From CAZBDU01 sp964490725 (lineage in GTDB: Bacteria; Spirochaetota; Spirochaetia; SZUA-6; DRHE01): a DNA stretch of 37,294 bases. Positions within the stretch are counted from its first letter, which is position 1. Every line of letters begins with the position of its first letter. Position numbers and translations under genes: made by a program. The notes beneath the pieces were generated by a model. The model made no database searches and had not been told where the DNA came from. It saw only the letters and a program-made list of their open reading frames with translations. Below, one piece after another: positions 25,846 through 34,900 of this stretch. The stretch is taken from positions 1 to 37,294 of the forward strand of contig CAZBDU010000052.1 in NCBI GenBank assembly GCA_964490725.1. The letters are read 5' to 3'.

Positions 25846-26256
25846 CTAGAAGCTGTAGGCGTCGATGGCCCCTTCCGGCGCTCCTTTCACCGCCACGAAG
25901 ACCCGGTTGGGCAGACAGGCGATGAACTGCCCCGGCCGCGAAACCGCTCCCGTACGCACGCAGATCTTCTCCGGGCAGGGCGAGTCGGTCACCCGCACCT
26001 TGCCCCCCGCGATCACTACGGTGGTTTCCCCCAGCGGGCCCGCCACGAGGACGGTGCGGGAGCTTTCCAGGGGATAGAGCCACTGGCCGTCCCTGCCGTC
26101 CAGCTCCACCAGCGCCCGCTCGCCCCGGGCCCCGTAGGCGCGGGCGGCCACCACGGCCACCACGGCCAGACACAGCGCGACCGCCAGAATGTCCAGGGGC
26201 CTGAGGACAACCCGACCGCCGGCGCCGGCGGGTCCGGGCGGGGAGCGTCTGCTCAC
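25846..26256 (-). CDS. NusG domain II-containing membrane protein
   Basis: 136 residues with a GTG start that overlaps the metK stop (GTGA). One hydrophobic helix at about 20-41 follows a basic N-terminus, then a small beta domain containing SPCPEKICVRTGAVSRPGQF and IACLPNRV with three conserved cysteines, the hallmark of NusG domain II (PF07009-type) proteins. The domain is probably outside the membrane. In other bacteria such proteins often adjoin heptaprenyl or FMN-transfer genes; here the neighbours are metK and an AmrS-like gene. Function is unknown. Confidence 0.85.
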   Translation of the reverse strand: MSRRSPPGPAGAGGRVVLRPLDILAVALCLAVVAVVAARAYGARGERALVELDGRDGQWLYPLESSRTVLVAGPLGETTVVIAGGKVRVTDSPCPEKICVRTGAVSRPGQFIACLPNRVFVAVKGAPEGAIDAYSF

Positions 26257-27404
26257 AGGAGCTTTTCCTTGAGGCTGTCCACCTTGTCGGTCCGCTCCCA
26301 GGAGAAGCCCGAACGGCCGAAGTGCCCGTAGGTGGCCGTCTCCTGGAAGAGGGGCCGCTGCAGGTCCAGGGCGCGGATGATGCCCATGGGGGTCAGCTGG
26401 AACAGCTCGGGGATGGCCGCCTCGATCCTTTCCTCCGCTACCCTGCCGGTGCCGAAGGTGGACACGTAGATGGCCAGGGGCTCGGGCTCCCCGATGGCGT
26501 AGGCCAGCTCCACCTCGCAGCGGTCGCAGAGCTCCGCCGCCACCAGGTTCTTGGCCACGTAGCGTGCCATGTAGGCGGCCGAACGGTCCACCTTGCTGGG
26601 GTCCTTGCCCGAGAAGGCCCCGCCGCCGTGCCGGGCCATCCCGCCGTAGGTGTCCACGATGATCTTCCGCCCGGTCAACCCGGTGTCACCGTGGGGTCCG
26701 CCGATGACGAAACGGCCGGTGGGGTTGATGTGGAACTTCGTGCCGCCCAGCATGGAGGAAGGAATCACCTTCTTGATCACCTCCTCGATCAACGCCTCCC
26801 GCAGCTCCCGGTAGCCCACGTCCTCGGAGTGCTGGTGGGACAGCACCACCGCGGGCACCTCCTTCGGGACGCCGTCCTGGTAGCGTACGCTCACCTGGCA
26901 CTTGCCGTCGGGGCGCATGAACGGAAGCACCCCTTTCTTGCGCACCTCCGCCGCCCGCAGCATGATCCGGTGGGCGTACTGAATGGGGGCGGGCATCAGC
27001 TCCGGGGTCTCCCGGCAGGCATAGCCGAACATCATTCCCTGGTCGCCTGCGCCCAGCTCCTGGTTGCCCCGGTTCACCCCCTGGGCGATGTCGGGGGACT
27101 GCTCGTGGATGCTGGAGATCACCGAGCAGGACTGGTAGTCGATCCCGTAGGAGGGATCGTCGTAGCCGATCGACTTGAGCACCCCCCTGACGATGCGCTG
27201 CAGGTCGATGTATCCTCCGGTGGTGATCTCTCCTCCCACCAGCACCAGCCCCGTGGTGGTGAAGCTCTCGCAGGCCACCCTGGAATTGCGGTCCTGGGAC
27301 AGCGCGCTGTCCAGCACCGCGTCGGAAATCTGATCGCAAATCTTGTCCGGATGCCCTTCGCCGACGCTCTCGGACGTGAAGATGAAGTCTTTGCGTTCCG
27401 TCAC
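26253..27404 (-). CDS. metK: S-adenosylmethionine synthetase
   Basis: 383 residues with GTG start and GGAGGAACAA ribosome site. It makes SAM from methionine and ATP. GEGHPDKICDQISD holds the ATP-site His and Asp, GAGDQGMMFGYA (118-129) is the first family signature and GGGAFSGKD the P-loop-like second signature. Length and order are normal. It overlaps the pfk stop (GTGA) and the NusG-II start, so the cluster is tightly coupled. SAM made here would supply the adjacent radical SAM enzyme, though that link is only positional. Confidence 0.97.
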   Translation of the reverse strand: MTERKDFIFTSESVGEGHPDKICDQISDAVLDSALSQDRNSRVACESFTTTGLVLVGGEITTGGYIDLQRIVRGVLKSIGYDDPSYGIDYQSCSVISSIHEQSPDIAQGVNRGNQELGAGDQGMMFGYACRETPELMPAPIQYAHRIMLRAAEVRKKGVLPFMRPDGKCQVSVRYQDGVPKEVPAVVLSHQHSEDVGYRELREALIEEVIKKVIPSSMLGGTKFHINPTGRFVIGGPHGDTGLTGRKIIVDTYGGMARHGGGAFSGKDPSKVDRSAAYMARYVAKNLVAAELCDRCEVELAYAIGEPEPLAIYVSTFGTGRVAEERIEAAIPELFQLTPMGIIRALDLQRPLFQETATYGHFGRSGFSWERTDKVDSLKEKLL

Positions 27405-28765
27405 TTGTTCCTCCCTGCTCCTTGCTCGTTGACCATACTGATGGGCTGCCCGGTGGCTTCCAGCACGTGCAGCCAGAGACGATCCTCCGGGTTGAGCTCC
27501 TTGCGGCGCGAGACCGCCAGCCGGATCGGCACATGGGTAAGCTCATCGTTCCAGGAGCCCACGATCAGGCCGGTCTTGCCGGCCATGGCGGCGTGCACAG
27601 CGCTCTGGGCCAGCTCCATGCAGTAGATGGCGTCGTGGGCGTTGGCGGGCATTGCCCGGATGATGTAGCTCGGATCGATGTACTTGACGTTCACGTAGAG
27701 GTCCGTCTTCTCCTTGAAGTAGCGCTTGATCTCGGTCTTGAGGAAGATGCCGATGTCTCCGAGCAGCGGATTGCCGGAGTCGTCCCTGCGGTCCCCGTCC
27801 AGGAACACGTAGCGCTGCCCCGCCCCCTCGGCCACTACAATCACCGCGTGGCGGCGCTGCCGCAGCCTCTCCTCCATGGCCTCGAACAGCCCGCGCGGCC
27901 CCTCCAGGTCGAAGGGGACTTCCGGAACCAGCACGAAGTTCACCTCGTTCAGCGCCAGGGCGGCATGGGCGGCGATGAATCCGCTCATCCTGCCCATCAC
28001 CTTGACGAGTCCGATCCCGTTGGGGGCGCCCCTGGCTTCGGTGTGGGCGGCGCGGATGGACTCCGCCGCCGCTTCGAAGGCCGTCTCCAACCCGAAGGTC
28101 TTCTTCACGAAGGCGATGTCGTTGTCCACGGTCTTGGGGATGCCGACCACGGCGATCTTCAGCCCCCGGCGGGAGACCTCTTCGTAGACGGCCTGCGCTC
28201 CGCGCAGGGTACCGTCTCCGCCGATGGTGAATAGCATGTTGACGTTCATACGCTCCAGGCAGTCCACGATCTGGGAGGTCTCCTGAGGTCCCCGGGAGGA
28301 GGCCAGGATGCTGCCGCCCTTTTCGTGGATCTCCGCCACCCCCTCGGGGGTCAGCATCAGCGCCTGGTGGCCGTAGTGCGGGATGAACCCCTGGTACCCG
28401 TAGGGGATGCCGTAGATCGTGGGCACCCGGTAGCGATAGTGCAGCTCCATGACCAGGGAACGGATCACGTTGTTGATTCCGGGGCTCAGGCCTCCGCAGG
28501 TCACCACCGCAGCCCGGCTCTTGGCCGGCTCGAAGTAGATCTTCTCCCGGGGCCCGGCTTTCTCGAACGCCGGCAGCCACTCTCCCCTCTGAAGCCGTTC
28601 GGCCGTCCACTTCCGGTCCAGGGAGTACAGCACCGTTTCGGAATCCGCCACGAAGTTGGCGATCCTGTCGCCCATGATCGTGGACAGCTCCAGGGGGGAG
28701 GGAATGGCGGCAGGCCCCAGGGTGTCTACCTTGAGGTCCTCCTCGGTGAAGCTCAGATCTTCCAT
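27401..28765 (-). CDS. 6-phosphofructokinase, plant/spirochaete-type (group III)
   Basis: 454 residues that phosphorylate fructose 6-phosphate. The order EKIYFEP, VTCGGLSPGINNV, YGYQGF, GGDGT (182-186), PKTVDND (210-216, Asp214 catalytic), MGRMSGFIA and AEGAGQ is that of plant and protist ATP-PFKs and related bacterial forms. Gly185 (E. coli Gly104) favours ATP as phosphate donor, while Lys211 (E. coli Gly124) is shared with PPi enzymes; the Gly/Lys pair is known from ATP-dependent members. I therefore favour ATP. The start (ATG 28765) overlaps trpS by 13 bases. An N-terminal extension of 70-80 residues precedes the core. Confidence 0.92.
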   Translation of the reverse strand: MEDLSFTEEDLKVDTLGPAAIPSPLELSTIMGDRIANFVADSETVLYSLDRKWTAERLQRGEWLPAFEKAGPREKIYFEPAKSRAAVVTCGGLSPGINNVIRSLVMELHYRYRVPTIYGIPYGYQGFIPHYGHQALMLTPEGVAEIHEKGGSILASSRGPQETSQIVDCLERMNVNMLFTIGGDGTLRGAQAVYEEVSRRGLKIAVVGIPKTVDNDIAFVKKTFGLETAFEAAAESIRAAHTEARGAPNGIGLVKVMGRMSGFIAAHAALALNEVNFVLVPEVPFDLEGPRGLFEAMEERLRQRRHAVIVVAEGAGQRYVFLDGDRRDDSGNPLLGDIGIFLKTEIKRYFKEKTDLYVNVKYIDPSYIIRAMPANAHDAIYCMELAQSAVHAAMAGKTGLIVGSWNDELTHVPIRLAVSRRKELNPEDRLWLHVLEATGQPISMVNEQGAGRNK

Positions 28766-29745
28766 ACCGGGTTCAACCCCATCTTTTGCTTCACCTCCAG
28801 CACGGTCTGCCCCGCCACCTCCCTGCAGGCCTGGGCGTTGCGGTCCAGGATGTCCCGGATCTCCGCCGAGCGCGCCTTCAGCCCGGCGTAGCGCTGCTGG
28901 ACGGGATCCAGGACCTTCATGAGGTTGTCCAGCAGCCGGCGCTTGCAGTCCAGGCAGCCGATTCCTGCGGTGCGGCACCCCTCGGCGACGTAGTCGGAGA
29001 GCTCGGGCTCCGGCGTGACCAGCCTGTGGTAGTAGTAGATGTTGCACTTCTCGGGAGTGCCAGGATCGCTGCGCCTCACCCTGGCGGGGTCGGTGGGGGC
29101 CGGGGCCAGCTTGGCCCAGATTCTCTCGCGGCTCTCCAGCAACGCGATGTAGTTGTCCCGGCTCTTGCTCATCTTGCTGTCCCCGTCCACGCCCATGATG
29201 CGCGGCGTGGCGGTGAGCAGCGCCTCGCTCTCCGGAAAGGTCTCCCCGAAGCGGGCGTTGAACCTCCGCGCCACTTCGCGGGTGAACTCCACGTGCTGGA
29301 CCTGGTCCTCCCCCACCGGCACCACCTGGCCCTTGTACAGGAGGATGTCCGCAGCCTGGAGCACCGGGTAGTCCAGGAGGCCGATGTTGACGTTTCTGCG
29401 ATGCTGCGCCGCCTTGTCCTTGAACTGGGTCATGCGCTCCAGCTCGCCCAGGGGGGTGAGGGTGTTGAAGATCCAGGTCAGCTCCGCGTGTCCGGGCACC
29501 TCCGACTGCACGAACACGGTGGCCTTGTCCTCATGGATGCCGCAGGCGTACAGTTCCAGGGCCAGCTCGAACACGTTCTCCGCCATCTGCGCCGGATCGT
29601 AGGCGATGGTCAGCGCATGGAGATCCACGATCGAGATGTAGGCCTGGTAGCGGTGCTGCAGCTCCACCCAGTTGCGCACCGCACCGAAGTAATTGCCGAT
29701 GTGAAGCAGGCCGGTAGGTTGAATGCCGGTGAACAGCACTTGCAC
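28753..29745 (-). CDS. trpS: Tryptophanyl-tRNA synthetase
   Basis: 330 residues, class Ic. FTGIQPTGLLHIGNYFG carries the HIGH-equivalent (15-18), KMSKS is at 191-195, and GEDQVQHVEFTRE near residue 145 is a TrpRS signature. The start is GTG 29745 (VQVLFTG) with AGGAG about eight bases upstream; the open frame further upstream has no conserved sequence. An internal CLDCKRRL motif (CxxC) is common in spirochaete/firmicute TrpRS. It is the first gene of the trpS-pfk-metK operon behind a strong promoter. Confidence 0.96.
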   Translation of the reverse strand: MQVLFTGIQPTGLLHIGNYFGAVRNWVELQHRYQAYISIVDLHALTIAYDPAQMAENVFELALELYACGIHEDKATVFVQSEVPGHAELTWIFNTLTPLGELERMTQFKDKAAQHRRNVNIGLLDYPVLQAADILLYKGQVVPVGEDQVQHVEFTREVARRFNARFGETFPESEALLTATPRIMGVDGDSKMSKSRDNYIALLESRERIWAKLAPAPTDPARVRRSDPGTPEKCNIYYYHRLVTPEPELSDYVAEGCRTAGIGCLDCKRRLLDNLMKVLDPVQQRYAGLKARSAEIRDILDRNAQACREVAGQTVLEVKQKMGLNPVWKI

Positions 29746-29781
29746 GAAACAGCTCCTGTTGCCCTGATCGAAGGATGGGTT

Positions 29782-29810
29782 ATAGTATGTACACGGCGCG
29801 CGGGAGTCAA
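29782..29810 (-). promoter_or_regulatory. Sigma-70-type promoter of the trpS operon
   Basis: On the minus strand TTGACT (plus 29805-29810), a 17-base spacer and TACTAT (plus 29782-29787). Initiation would be near 29775, giving a leader of about 30 bases before the trpS GTG. Confidence 0.75.
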
Positions 29811-29878
29811 GCGACATCACCCCCCCCAGGAGGGTGGGGCCAAGGGAGGCGGCTTCCGGCCGCCCGGGAGGTTGACTG

Positions 29879-30181
29879 TTGTCACTGCAGCGCAAGATCG
29901 CCGTGGCCCAGGGGCGGGCCATGGTCCGCGTCCGCAAGCTGAAAGGCGGCGAGCTGGCCACCGTGGGCCTCTGCCCCGCCTGCTGGAATATCAAGGAAAG
30001 GCGGCGGGACCTGCTGGTGCAGCTGGCCAAGATGGACCTGGCGGTGGTGCATCGCGAAGACCGCCTGGACGGCACCTATCGCCCGGGCCGCGCGCACGCT
30101 CCCGGGTGCCGCCATTCCGGCATTCCCTCCGATCCGTGGAAACGCTTCGAAAAGGCCATGCGAAAACGCGGCGGGCTTTGA
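29879..30181 (+). CDS. Small basic CxxC protein of unknown function
   Basis: A 100-residue basic protein with TTG start and GGGAGG seven bases upstream. It contains one CPAC pair in GLCPACWNIKERRRD (near residue 32) and a later PGCRHSG (Cys and His), so it could hold a single metal ion. It is rich in Arg and Lys with a basic C-terminus, which could mean nucleic-acid binding. I recognise no family. Codon use with high third-position GC supports it as real. It is divergent from trpS and converges with the PilZ gene. Confidence 0.55.
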   Translation: MSLQRKIAVAQGRAMVRVRKLKGGELATVGLCPACWNIKERRRDLLVQLAKMDLAVVHREDRLDGTYRPGRAHAPGCRHSGIPSDPWKRFEKAMRKRGGL

Positions 30182-30193
30182 GACGGATCGCCC

Positions 30194-30940
30194 CTAGCCC
30201 CCGCGGCGTGCCAGGGCGCCCTTGAGCGCACGCTCGCTGCGGCTCTGGAGGTACTGGAACAGCACCTGATGGCCGCCGGTCTCGAAGGTCTTGAGCTCCA
30301 GCCCCAGCTCCCCGCCACGGTTGCGCGTCACCCTGCAGACCACGGCGATCACCTGGTCCCCCACCCGCAGCGAGCAGTAGGGAAGCTCCTGCCCGCGGCG
30401 CAGGTCGGAGGCCAGTGACGGGTCCGCAGGCCGGAAGCTCGCCCCCTGGATGGAGATCTCCACCAGGGAGCCCGTGAGCACGGTCAGGGAGTAGGGATGA
30501 GTGAAGGCCAGCTGAAGCCGGTCCTCCGGAGCCACGACCAGGCGGTGGAACCTTCTCTTGTCGTTCATCGAGCGATAGCGCCGGAACAGCTCCTCCAGCT
30601 TGTGCACCATCTCGCGGGCCCCGGTGCGCATCCCGATCAGTCCGTTCACGCCCAGATGGGTGGCCTTGGCGGCCTCCTCCAGGGGAAGATCCTGGGGATG
30701 CAGGAGCACGAAAATGGCCTCGTCTTTGCTCCGGTTTTCCCGCAGAAGCCGCAGGAGGGGTTTCCAGTGTCGGGGGAAATCGCCGGCGTGGTAGAGCACC
30801 AGCTGAGGGTCCAGCTCGTCGAGAGCCTGGATGGCCCGCACGGGGTCTTCCAGCTGGACCACGGCGAAGCCCAGCGGGCCCAGGTGGAAGGACAGCACCT
30901 CCCGCAGCTCCTCGCCGCGGGCCACCAGCAGCGTCTTCAT
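30194..30940 (-). CDS. PilZ-domain protein with degenerate receiver domain
   Basis: 248 residues. Residues 1-115 have the CheY-like pattern (KTLLVARGEELREVL, a VQLEDP strand), but the phosphoacceptor region reads PQLVLYHAGDF instead of PDLVLLD, so the receiver Asp appears missing. Residues 125-235 look like a PilZ domain: DKRRFHR (RxxxR) and VEISIQGASF, the latter close to the (D/N)xSxxG motif with Glu first, so cyclic-di-GMP binding is possible but not certain. The gene begins immediately after the stop of the exported-protein gene, suggesting co-transcription. Role unknown, perhaps motility- or envelope-related. Confidence 0.72.
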   Translation of the reverse strand: MKTLLVARGEELREVLSFHLGPLGFAVVQLEDPVRAIQALDELDPQLVLYHAGDFPRHWKPLLRLLRENRSKDEAIFVLLHPQDLPLEEAAKATHLGVNGLIGMRTGAREMVHKLEELFRRYRSMNDKRRFHRLVVAPEDRLQLAFTHPYSLTVLTGSLVEISIQGASFRPADPSLASDLRRGQELPYCSLRVGDQVIAVVCRVTRNRGGELGLELKTFETGGHQVLFQYLQSRSERALKGALARRGG

Positions 30941-31891
30941 CTACTCGGTCCCCAGGTTCACCACGTCGTAGCCGGTGATGAGCCAGATCCCTTCCTGGCG
31001 CTGCAGATAGTAGGTGTAGCGCCTGATCTCGGTGTAGTCCCGGTAGCGGAACCTCTCCACCACCTCCACCTGCCCCTCCTGCTGGGTGTACTCGGTCCTC
31101 AGGATTTCGAAGGAGGAGGGGATGAGCAGGATGTCCGTGTCCACCAGCTCGTTCTTCAGCTGCTCCCGGTACTGCGCGAGCGCCGCCCGGCGGTCTTCTT
31201 CGGACATGCGCCGGTAGCGGGCGGCGCGGGCGGGGTTGCGGAGGTAGAGGCTCTCCAGGTCCAGGTAGAGGAAGAACTTCTCCCACTGGCTCTTTTGCCG
31301 GGCCGTGAGCGTGTAGGCCACCACCTGGTCCGGCGGCAGGCTCTCCCGGGCCAGCAGCTTCCCGGTCTCCGCCTCGATCATGGCCTTCTCCTCCGGGAAG
31401 ACCACCGCAGGCCGCACGTTGAGGGGCAGGCCGGCGGATCTCAAGGGCTCTCCGGGGCCATCCACGTTCAGATCGGGGTAGAACAGCCCCACCACCGTGT
31501 AGAACCCGGCCTTCTCGAAGGCGACGAAGTCGGAGAGATTCACCACGAAGCCGAGCTGCTGTCCCGGCTGCAGGCTGACGTCCCGGTAGAGCACGGGTTG
31601 ATTGGCCAGGCGCGATCTCTTGAACGCCTCCGAGTGGTCCAGGAGGATGTTGGTGGGGGTGCTGACCTCGAAGTCCACGTTGTAGAAGTCGTTGTCCGCC
31701 ATCTGGAAGCGGTAGACGTCGGCCGAGTTGTTCTCCACGATCGCTTCGAGCCGGATTGGGTGCTCACTGTCGTTCAGGTAGTAGATCCGCTTCTCGTAGT
31801 AGCGGATGATGAAGCTCACCCCCTGCGGCGCGGCCGGCAGGCCCGTCGCGGCGGCGAGGAGAAGGCACAGCTGGATGAGAATTCGTTTCAA
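30941..31891 (-). CDS. Exported protein of unknown function
   Basis: 316 residues with a TTG start after GGGAG. A signal peptide covers about residues 1-20, with likely cleavage after LPAA, so the mature protein starts near PQGVSF. The N-terminal half (residues 25-150: EAIVENNSADVYRFQMAD, LQPGQQLGFVVNLSDFV) is beta-rich and repeats the IRLEAIVxN-like pattern of immunoglobulin-like surface domains. The C-terminal part (170-300) is helical and polar and ends with an aromatic-rich YTYYLQRQEGIWLITGYDVV. I do not recognise a family. It is divergent from mfd and followed directly by the PilZ gene. Confidence 0.7.
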   Translation of the reverse strand: MKRILIQLCLLLAAATGLPAAPQGVSFIIRYYEKRIYYLNDSEHPIRLEAIVENNSADVYRFQMADNDFYNVDFEVSTPTNILLDHSEAFKRSRLANQPVLYRDVSLQPGQQLGFVVNLSDFVAFEKAGFYTVVGLFYPDLNVDGPGEPLRSAGLPLNVRPAVVFPEEKAMIEAETGKLLARESLPPDQVVAYTLTARQKSQWEKFFLYLDLESLYLRNPARAARYRRMSEEDRRAALAQYREQLKNELVDTDILLIPSSFEILRTEYTQQEGQVEVVERFRYRDYTEIRRYTYYLQRQEGIWLITGYDVVNLGTE

Positions 31892-31933
31892 CTTGCTACT
31901 CCCTGACTTCCCCTAGTATCTTCGGAACGCCAG

Positions 31934-34900
31934 ATGAGATCCTTACTATTTAATCACCTCACCGGAGCGCTGAGTCAATATGAACCGGCGCAGCTGCTGG
32001 CCGAGAGGATGCGCGGGCGGGACTTCCCGATCGACGTGGACGGCCCTCAGGGCGGATTCCTCGCGCTCATGATCGCCTGGCTGGGGGAGCAGACGGACGG
32101 ACCCGCGCTGGTGCTCGCCCCCACCGAGCAGGAGGCGCGGGCGGTGTCCCAGGACCTGTCGCTGGCCGGCGAGGCGGAGGTGGAGCTCTTCCCCTGGTGG
32201 AACACCCTGCCCTACGGGGAGGGCCGCCCTCTGCCGAGCGTGTTCGGAGAGCGCGTCCGCACCCTGACCCGCCTGCTGTCGGGGGAGCCTCTCGTGCTGG
32301 TCTGCCCGCTGAAGGCCTTCCTGGTTCCCCTCCCCCCTCCGGAGTACCTGGCCGCCCAGATCCTCCACCTGCGCAGGGGAGAGGAGGTGGACCCGCAGGG
32401 GCTGGCCTTGCGGCTCCAGGCGCTCGGGTACCTCAGGGTGCCCAGGGTGGGCCTGCACGGCGAGTTCGCCCTGCGCGGGGAGGTGCTGGACCTGTTTCCC
32501 TTCGGTGCGCCCGCCGCCTACCGGGTGGTGCTGGACATGGACCGGATCGCGGAGATCCGCCTATTCGAGGTCGCCACGCAGGCATCCGTGGGCAAGGTGG
32601 AGCAGGCGTCGGTGCCGCCGGTGCGGGAGGTGCTCTTCGACGAGCCGCGCCTGCAGGCGGTGGGGCGCGCGTTGGAGATGGCCGGGAACGACGGGGCCGT
32701 GGAGGAAACCCTGGAGCACCTTGCCCGGGACCCCGAGCAGGCCGGCGCCGAGTTCCTCTTTCCGCTGGCTTTCGAGCAGCCCGCCTCGCTCCTGGATTAC
32801 CTGGGTGAGGGATGGACGCTGTTCCAGAGCGATGCGGAGCGCCTGGCTGCAGGCTCGGCGGCCCTGCGCAAGGAGTACCTGGAGCTGTACCGGCGGGCCC
32901 GCTCTCCCGGCCGGTGCCTGCCGGCCCCAAGGCAGCTCCTTTTCGATCTGGCCAGGCTGAGCGGGGGCGGCGCCCGGGAGGTGCGCTTCCACTCGGTGAA
33001 GGGCGCCGCCGGCGAGGCGCCCCGGGTGACGATCCGCTCCGAGCCGCCTCGCTCCTTCTTTGGCAACATCTCCTTCTTCCGGGAGGAGATGGAGAACCTG
33101 ATCGCGGTGGGCTACCGGGTGTTCCTCTTCGCCGAGTACGCTCATCAGGCCGAGCGCCTGCGCCACATCCTGAAGGACCTGTCGGTGGAGATCTTCCCGG
33201 AGGGGATCTCCGGCGGCTTCAGCCTGCCTCAATTCAAGACCGTGGTGATCGAGGAGAACGAGGTCTTCGGCCGCAAGCGGCGCATACCCCGCTCCATCGC
33301 CACTGCGGCCAGCCGGCCCATCGACTCCTTCGTGGAGCTGGGCCCCGGGGACTACGTGGTGCACGTCAGCTACGGGGTGGGGCTGTTCCACGGGCTGGAA
33401 CGCATCCGTGCGGCGGGTCACGAGCGGGACTACATTCACCTGGAGTACGCCGAGGGGGAGAAGATCTACGTCCCCGTCGAGCAGGTCAACCTGGTGCAGC
33501 GCTACATCGGCCAGGAGGGAAGGAAGCCCGCACTGGACCGCATCGGCGGGCGCGGCTGGGAGAGCAAGAAGGCCCGGGTAAAGCGCTCCGTGGAGGAGAT
33601 GGCCCGCCGGCTGGTTTCCCTGTACTCGCGCCGCCGTGAGGCGAAAGGGTTCGCCTTCCCGCCGGACACCGACTGGCAGAGCGAGTTCGAGGCCGCCTTC
33701 CCTTACCAGGAGACCGAAGACCAGCTGCGGGCCATCGAAGAGGTGAAGATGGACATGGAGAGCTCCCGCCCCATGGACCGACTGGTCTGCGGCGACGTGG
33801 GCTACGGCAAGACCGAGGTGGCCCTGCGGGCGGCCTTCAAGGCCGTAACCGGAGGCAAGCAGGTGGCCTACCTGGCCCCCACCACCATCCTGGTGGAGCA
33901 GCATTTCGAGACCTTCCGTGACCGGTTTTCCCGCTACCCGGTACGCGTCGAAATGCTGTCCCGCTTCCTCTCGGGGGCGGAGCAGCGGCAGGTGATCCGC
34001 GGCCTCCAGCGCGGGGAGGTGGATATCGTGATCGGAACGCATCGCCTCTTGCAGAACGACGTGCGCTTCAGGAACCTGGGGCTTATGATCGTGGATGAGG
34101 AGCAGCGCTTCGGGGTGAAGGACAAGGAGCGGCTGAAGGAGATCAAGACCTCCGTGGACTGCCTGACCCTCACGGCCACCCCGATCCCCCGCACCCTCCA
34201 CATGTCGCTCATGAAGATCCGCGACATGTCCATCATCAATACGCCGCCGCCCAACCGCTACCCCATTGAGACTTTCATCCAGGAGTTCGACGAGGAGGTG
34301 GTGGTGAGGGCGGTCCGGGAGGAGGTGGGGCGCGGCGGCCAGGTGTACTTCCTGCACAACCGCATCCAGACCATGCCGCGCATACAGAGCCTCCTGTGGA
34401 GGCTGCTCCCGGGGGTGCAGGTGGCCACCGCCCACGGCCAGATGGAGGAGGAGGAGCTGGAGGAGGTGATGCACCGCTTCGTCAGGGGGAATACCCAGGT
34501 GCTGCTGTCCACCACGATCATCGAGAACGGGCTGGACATCCCGAACGTGAACACCATCATCATCGACCGGGCGGACACCTTCGGCATCTCGCAGCTGTAT
34601 CAGCTGCGCGGGCGGGTGGGGCGGGCGGACCAGCCGGCGTACGCCTACCTCCTGTATCCAAGGCAGCGGGTGATCTCGGAGCTGGCCATGAAACGGCTGA
34701 AGATCATCAGCGATTTCACCGACCTGGGCTCCGGGTTCAAGATCGCCCTCAAGGATCTGGAGATCCGCGGTGCGGGGAACCTGCTGGGGGCCGAACAGAG
34801 CGGAGACATCCTGGCGGTGGGCCTGGACATGTACCTGCGGCTGCTGGACGAGGCCATCAGCGAGCTGGGGGAGGAGAAGCGGGAGGAGCCGCCGGAGGTC

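Noticed and set aside
29820..29827. Run of eight C as a frameshift or phase-variation tract
   Set aside because: It lies between the trpS promoter and a TTG start, outside any reading frame, with no sign of a disrupted gene.
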